From Mya arenaria (Eukaryota; Mollusca; Bivalvia; Myida; Myidae), in the NCBI RefSeq assembly GCF_026914265.1, contig NC_069125.1, forward strand, positions 26,697,595 to 26,761,594: DNA of 64,000 nt. Reading direction: 5' to 3'. The translations under genes were made by a program, and so were the position numbers. Of the stretch, positions 60,600 to 64,000 are shown piece by piece. Within the stretch, counting starts at the first letter, position 1. Every line of letters starts with the position of its first letter. The notes under the pieces are model-generated. The model saw only the letters and a list, made by a program, of their open reading frames with translations. It ran no database searches and was not told the DNA's origin.

Positions 60600-61250
60600 A
60601 TTTGAGCTTGCTAGCAATGTGGTCGGTCCGCAAATACGTGACTTATTTGAGTTTGCTGGCAGAGACCTATGTGGTCTGCCACAAGGAGACCCATTTGAGC
60701 TTGCTTGCAGGGACCTATGTGGTCCGTTAAAATGAGACCCATTTGAAGTTGCTTGCAGGGACCTATGTGGTCCGTTTAAACGAGACCCATATGAGCTTGC
60801 TTGCAGGGACCTATGTGGTTCGTTAAAACGAGACCCATATGAGCTTGCTTACAAGGACCTATGTGATTCGTTAAAATGAAACCCATTTGAAGTTGCTTGC
60901 AGGGACCTATGTGGTCCGTTTAAACGAGACCCATTTGAAGTTGCTTGCAGGGACCTATGTGGTCCGTTAAAACGAGACCCATTTGAAGTTGCTTGCAGGG
61001 ACCTATGTGGTCCGTTTAAACGAGACCCATTTGAAGTTGCTTGCAGGGACCTATGTGGTCCGTTAAAACGAGACCCATTTGAAGTTGCTTGCAGGGACCT
61101 ATGTGGTCCGTTAAAACGAGACCCATTTGAGCTTGCTTGCAGGGACCAATGTGGTCCGTTAAAACGAAACCCATTTGAGCTTGCTTGCAGTGACCTATGT
61201 GGTCCGTTAAAACAAGACCCATTTGAGCTTGCTTGCAGGGAGTATGACCT
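60600..61250. repeat. 48-bp minisatellite, about 13 copies
   Basis: Unit 'agggacctatgtggtccgtt' + 'aaaacgagacccatttgaag' + 'ttgcttgc' (48 bp). As 48 is a multiple of three, the minus strand stays open and would read a 16-residue repeat (SLQATSNGSRFNGPHR) for over 100 codons. The array starts about 280 bp after the stop of the lipoyltransferase gene. The coding look is best explained by the period, since no start, splice signal or unique sequence supports a gene. Confidence 0.92.
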
Positions 61251-61533
61251 ATGAATTTGATAAGTGATATGTCTACTGTCGTTGTAATTATGCGTATCAA
61301 AGTTTCGGTTAAAATAAATATTACATTTATTTACCAAAGATGCCGCCAGCAACTTTGGCTATCACAAATACCTTTAATCTTTTCTCTAAAAAAGAGACAT
61401 CACATGCTAAAAGGACTTAAAATGTCAGTAAATAACTTGAACTTGAACTCAACCGCCAATGAGGACAATAACAACATAAACAAGAGGTTAGAAGGTTTTT
61501 CCTGAATACTTCTAGAAATCCTGTAATATAAGC

Positions 61534-62001
61534 CTAAATCGGTACATCTTTAACACTATCAGTTGACCCTGCCTGGCTATACAAACCAGTTGACTCAATA
61601 AGGCACCACAAAACCCAATCCAGGTAATCCGAAGTATTAAACTCATAAACCCTACCCTCAATCCATTTCGTCTTAACATCACTTAGCACTTTCAGAACAC
61701 TGTCTTTTTCAAATACAATACCTTCAATGCAACCTTTCAGCTGAAGAAAATACTGGGCATCAATTTCTGGACAGTGTACAGTAGTGAGCTCTACATTGCA
61801 TATTCTACCCTTTCCAACTGTCAATGACACATTAAGGACACTTTCATCACTGTCTGAAGCTGTGTATGTAAAGGTTCGTTGTATGGTAAAATGAGGAGTT
61901 TTGCCGTAAATCCAGCCCCAGGTCATCAATTCTTCAGCATGCTTGGTCACACCAGGAAACATAATCTCATCCAGGGGGTTCACATTAGTTATGTTTAGGT
62001 T
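61534..62001 (-). CDS. LIPT1: lipoate ligase / lipoyltransferase, last exon
   Basis: The exon encodes the C-terminal 155 residues of a mitochondrial lipoyltransferase-type protein, which attaches lipoyl groups to 2-oxoacid dehydrogenase and glycine-cleavage subunits. An acceptor (tttttttgcag) precedes codon phase 0 at 62001. Evidence for the family: near the start, NLNITNVNPLDEIMFPGVTK, then ELMTWGWIYGKTPHFTI, the W-x-W-x-x-GKTP signature at the border of the catalytic domain and the C-terminal accessory domain, followed by an accessory-domain-like stretch with KGRICNVELT and LKGCIEGIVFE. The catalytic RRxSGGG part must lie in exons beyond the right edge or undetected before it; I saw none at 62002-64000. 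Bacterial-type LplA relatives are an alternative label. Confidence 0.72.
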   Translation of the reverse strand, partial: NLNITNVNPLDEIMFPGVTKHAEELMTWGWIYGKTPHFTIQRTFTYTASDSDESVLNVSLTVGKGRICNVELTTVHCPEIDAQYFLQLKGCIEGIVFEKDSVLKVLSDVKTKWIEGRVYEFNTSDYLDWVLWCLIESTGLYSQAGSTDSVKDVPI

Positions 62002-62150
62002 CTGCAAAAAAACAATAACAGGTTAATATAAGTGATCTTTAGGTTCTGCTTAAATCAGGTTTGCACAAGTGATGTTTAGGTGGTTCTCATTAGTGATGTT
62101 TCGGTTCAGCCAAAAAAACAGCTTAAATAATCTTTTTGGAAATCTGTCTG

Positions 62151-62531
62151 ATATTCATACTAAATACTCGCCATCCTTTTAAACAGAATCTACTCGTACT
62201 AAATGCTCTTCATCCTTTTAAAAAGAATCCACTCGTACTAAATACTCTCCATCCATTTAAATGGAGTTCACTCAATCTAAATATTTGCCATCCATTTAAA
62301 CAGAATCCACTCGTACTAAATGTTCTCCATCATTTAAAACAGAATCCACTCGTACTAAATGCCCTCCATCCATTTAAATAGAATTCACTCGTACTAAATG
62401 CTCTCCATCTATTTAATTAGAATCCACTCATACTAAATTATTTCAGCCCATTTACATAGAATCCACTTATACTAAATACTCTCCATCCATTTAAATAAAA
62501 CCACTCGTACTAAAATAAATGCTCTCCATTA
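62151..62531. repeat. 39-bp minisatellite, about 10 copies
   Basis: Unit 'ccatccatttaaacagaatc' + 'cactcgtactaaatgctct' (39 bp), degenerate toward the right. The multiple-of-three period keeps a plus frame open with a 13-residue repeat (HPFKQNLLVLNAL). It lies in the lipoyltransferase intron, beginning about 150 bp upstream of the last exon. Confidence 0.88.
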
Positions 62532-62739
62532 CCTACACCTATATAATAAATACATTTGATAGGTTAAGATTTCTTGACTTTACAGAACACATCGTCGGAT
62601 ACCCCCAATACACACTATGCTATGCTTCATTGTGTATCGTGGGCATTTTGGCTAAGAAAATCTCGTAATCATGAACAATAAATGAGGCAGTTTTATTGGT
62701 TCCGCAAAGTACAAAATGCTTTACAGTTGAAAAATATTC

Positions 62740-62825
62740 TGGCGAATGCCCGAGTTGAACCGGGTCCGCCTTCTCAGTGCAATAAAATTTGGCAGCAGTC
62801 AAGACCACATGGCCACGAAAGCTAC
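62740..62825 (-). other. tRNA-like sequence, probably a SINE head or dead tRNA
   Basis: On the minus strand, A-box-like GTGGCCATGTGGTCTTGAC precedes B-box-like CGGTTCAACTCGGGC with spacing of a long-arm tRNA. Acceptor and anticodon stems do not pair well by eye, so a functional tRNA is unlikely. Confidence 0.35.
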
Positions 62826-63329
62826 TGACACTGTATAGTTATTGAACAATATTTGTGTGTAACATGCGAATTCATTGGAAGAAGTCTTTTTTTCTTGCCT
62901 CATGCATATTCATTAAAATGAGATTTTGTCAGTCAAATGTCCCACAGTATGTATGAAATGTAACAGAAGAAAGTACCGTGATTGCCGACAATGCACAGAA
63001 CAATACATTCATATTTTATTCAGGTGAAAAAGAAAATTACAAAAGAATTTAGGTATGTATATATTTAAATCAACACACAGAGACGTTTTTGGCAGATGAC
63101 ATCATGAAAATCTTTATAGAAGAAGTTGACATCATTCTAAGCATGTACATTTGTTCAAACATGATTGGTCAAAACAAGCATATATAATCATCAAAGGTTA
63201 TTTCATATATACAGTATTTTATTTCATACTTGTTATGTAACGTAGATATTCCTACTTTATAAGAGACCGGCTAGTACTTATTTCTTTTAATTCAATCTTC
63301 AAAAGAAACAAACAAATTAGGCCAATAAA

Positions 63330-63697
63330 AATTTATTGCTAGATTTTCATCCATTTTTTTTAAATGGGGGCTGGGGGGTAACATTTTATTCTTTTTACTT
63401 TTCTTAGATGACTGTTGCATCATTAAATATGTGTTTATGCTCTTTCTTGTTACATAAGGGACCATGTATATACATGTGTTTCTAGACAAACCAAGTTAAT
63501 AACAATTCTAGTTTTTTACATGTGAATGTTAAACATCAACACCCTTGGTATAAATAAGTGCCATTCCCAGACAGTACTGAACTAATAAGCAAATACAGAC
63601 GGTGAGACCCTAGTTCAACAGTTGTATTTGAGTCAATAAAGTAAAGGGGCAGCAGAAAAAGAGCGGGTGAGCGGGGATGAAAATCTAGCAATTAATT
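63330..63697 (-). mobile_element. MITE with AATTTATTGCTA ends, copy 2
   Basis: Ends 'aatttattgctagattttca' and 'tgaaaatctagcaattaatt' are near-perfect inverted repeats. The interior is similar to the reverse complement of 32919-33290. 368 bp; no coding frame. Confidence 0.78.
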
Positions 63698-63779
63698 GAA
63701 GTCACCTTAACTAAAATATACTAGCAAGAACACTGGGGAGCCAACTACAAAACATATATGTTGTTTTTCGAATCAAACT

Positions 63780-64000
63780 GAAAAACTTAACAAATATTAA
63801 GTCAAAGTTATGAGCCATGCGGGATGTATTGTCTTTAGCACCATATGTACCAAATTTCATTCAAATTGAAAAACTTAACAAATACTAAGTTGAAGTTATG
63901 GGCCTTGCAGTATGTACATGTACTGTCGTTAGCACCATATGTACCAGATTTCATTTGAATATTTTTAAGATGTGTTTTGAGTTGATGCCCTAGGCAGAGT
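63780..64000. repeat. start of a tandem-core repeat running off the right edge
   Basis: Two units of about 115-120 bp share 'aaaaacttaacaaata', 'agttatgagccatgcgg' / 'agttatgggccttgcag', 'tagcaccatatgtaccaaat' and 'tttcat'. Confidence 0.6.

Noticed and set aside
60849-61352. 167-codon minus frame with a 16-residue repeat
   Set aside because: Product of the 48-bp minisatellite period; no start context, splice signal or unique sequence. The coding possibility is kept only as a finding.

Overview
The window reads as nuclear DNA of a bivalve mollusc, probably a heterodont clam; I cannot name the species. It is AT-rich, its genes are split by introns with GT/AG borders, its closest protein matches are animal glycosylation, membrane-traffic and lipoylation genes, and its repeats have the look of bivalve families: cores of roughly 120-200 bp repeated in tandem, a GACGGAC-type microsatellite, a terminal hairpin, and frequent CCTTGACCTTTGACC motifs. 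No bacterial, organellar or LTR-type element was found.

Layout. (1) 1-6049: intergenic, with two short DNA-transposon relics. (2) 6050-20380, minus strand: B3GLCT, the ER beta-1,3-glucosyltransferase that caps O-fucose on thrombospondin repeats. I could place 13 coding exons; all phases join and give 474 residues ending in an ER-retention-like HTEL. (3) 20381-20491: a 111-bp bidirectional promoter carrying CCAAT boxes in an inverted repeat. (4) 20492-42865, plus strand: a 17-exon, 711-residue gene with a divergent TBC-like N-terminal half, a coiled coil and a proline-rich stretch. I do not recognise it as a named family member. (5) 43986-45500, plus strand: a Golgi-type carbohydrate sulfotransferase in two visible coding exons, followed by a short broken copy (45988-46225) and a larger broken copy about 10 kb downstream (54647-55380). 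(6) 46.2-60.6 kb: no intact gene; a LINE remnant, repeat elements nested in one another and two possible orphan exons. (7) 60.6-62.5 kb, minus strand: the last coding exon of a lipoate ligase/lipoyltransferase (LIPT1-like) between two short-period minisatellites; its earlier exons lie beyond the right edge. (8) 62.5-64 kb: a tRNA-like relic, a MITE and repeats.

The genes do not form an operon or a pathway. B3GLCT and the TBC-like gene share a promoter. The most distinctive features are repeat structures: a decayed array in which the end of a coding exon together with its splice donor was copied many times into the following intron; a pogo-like MITE whose empty site is preserved in neighbouring tandem units; a hAT-like MITE with a perfect 8-bp target duplication; several repeats nested inside repeats; and dispersed repeats carrying many copies of a perfect DR1 nuclear-receptor motif. 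All exon boundaries were read by eye from splice signals, phase and family similarity; no alignment or transcript was available.
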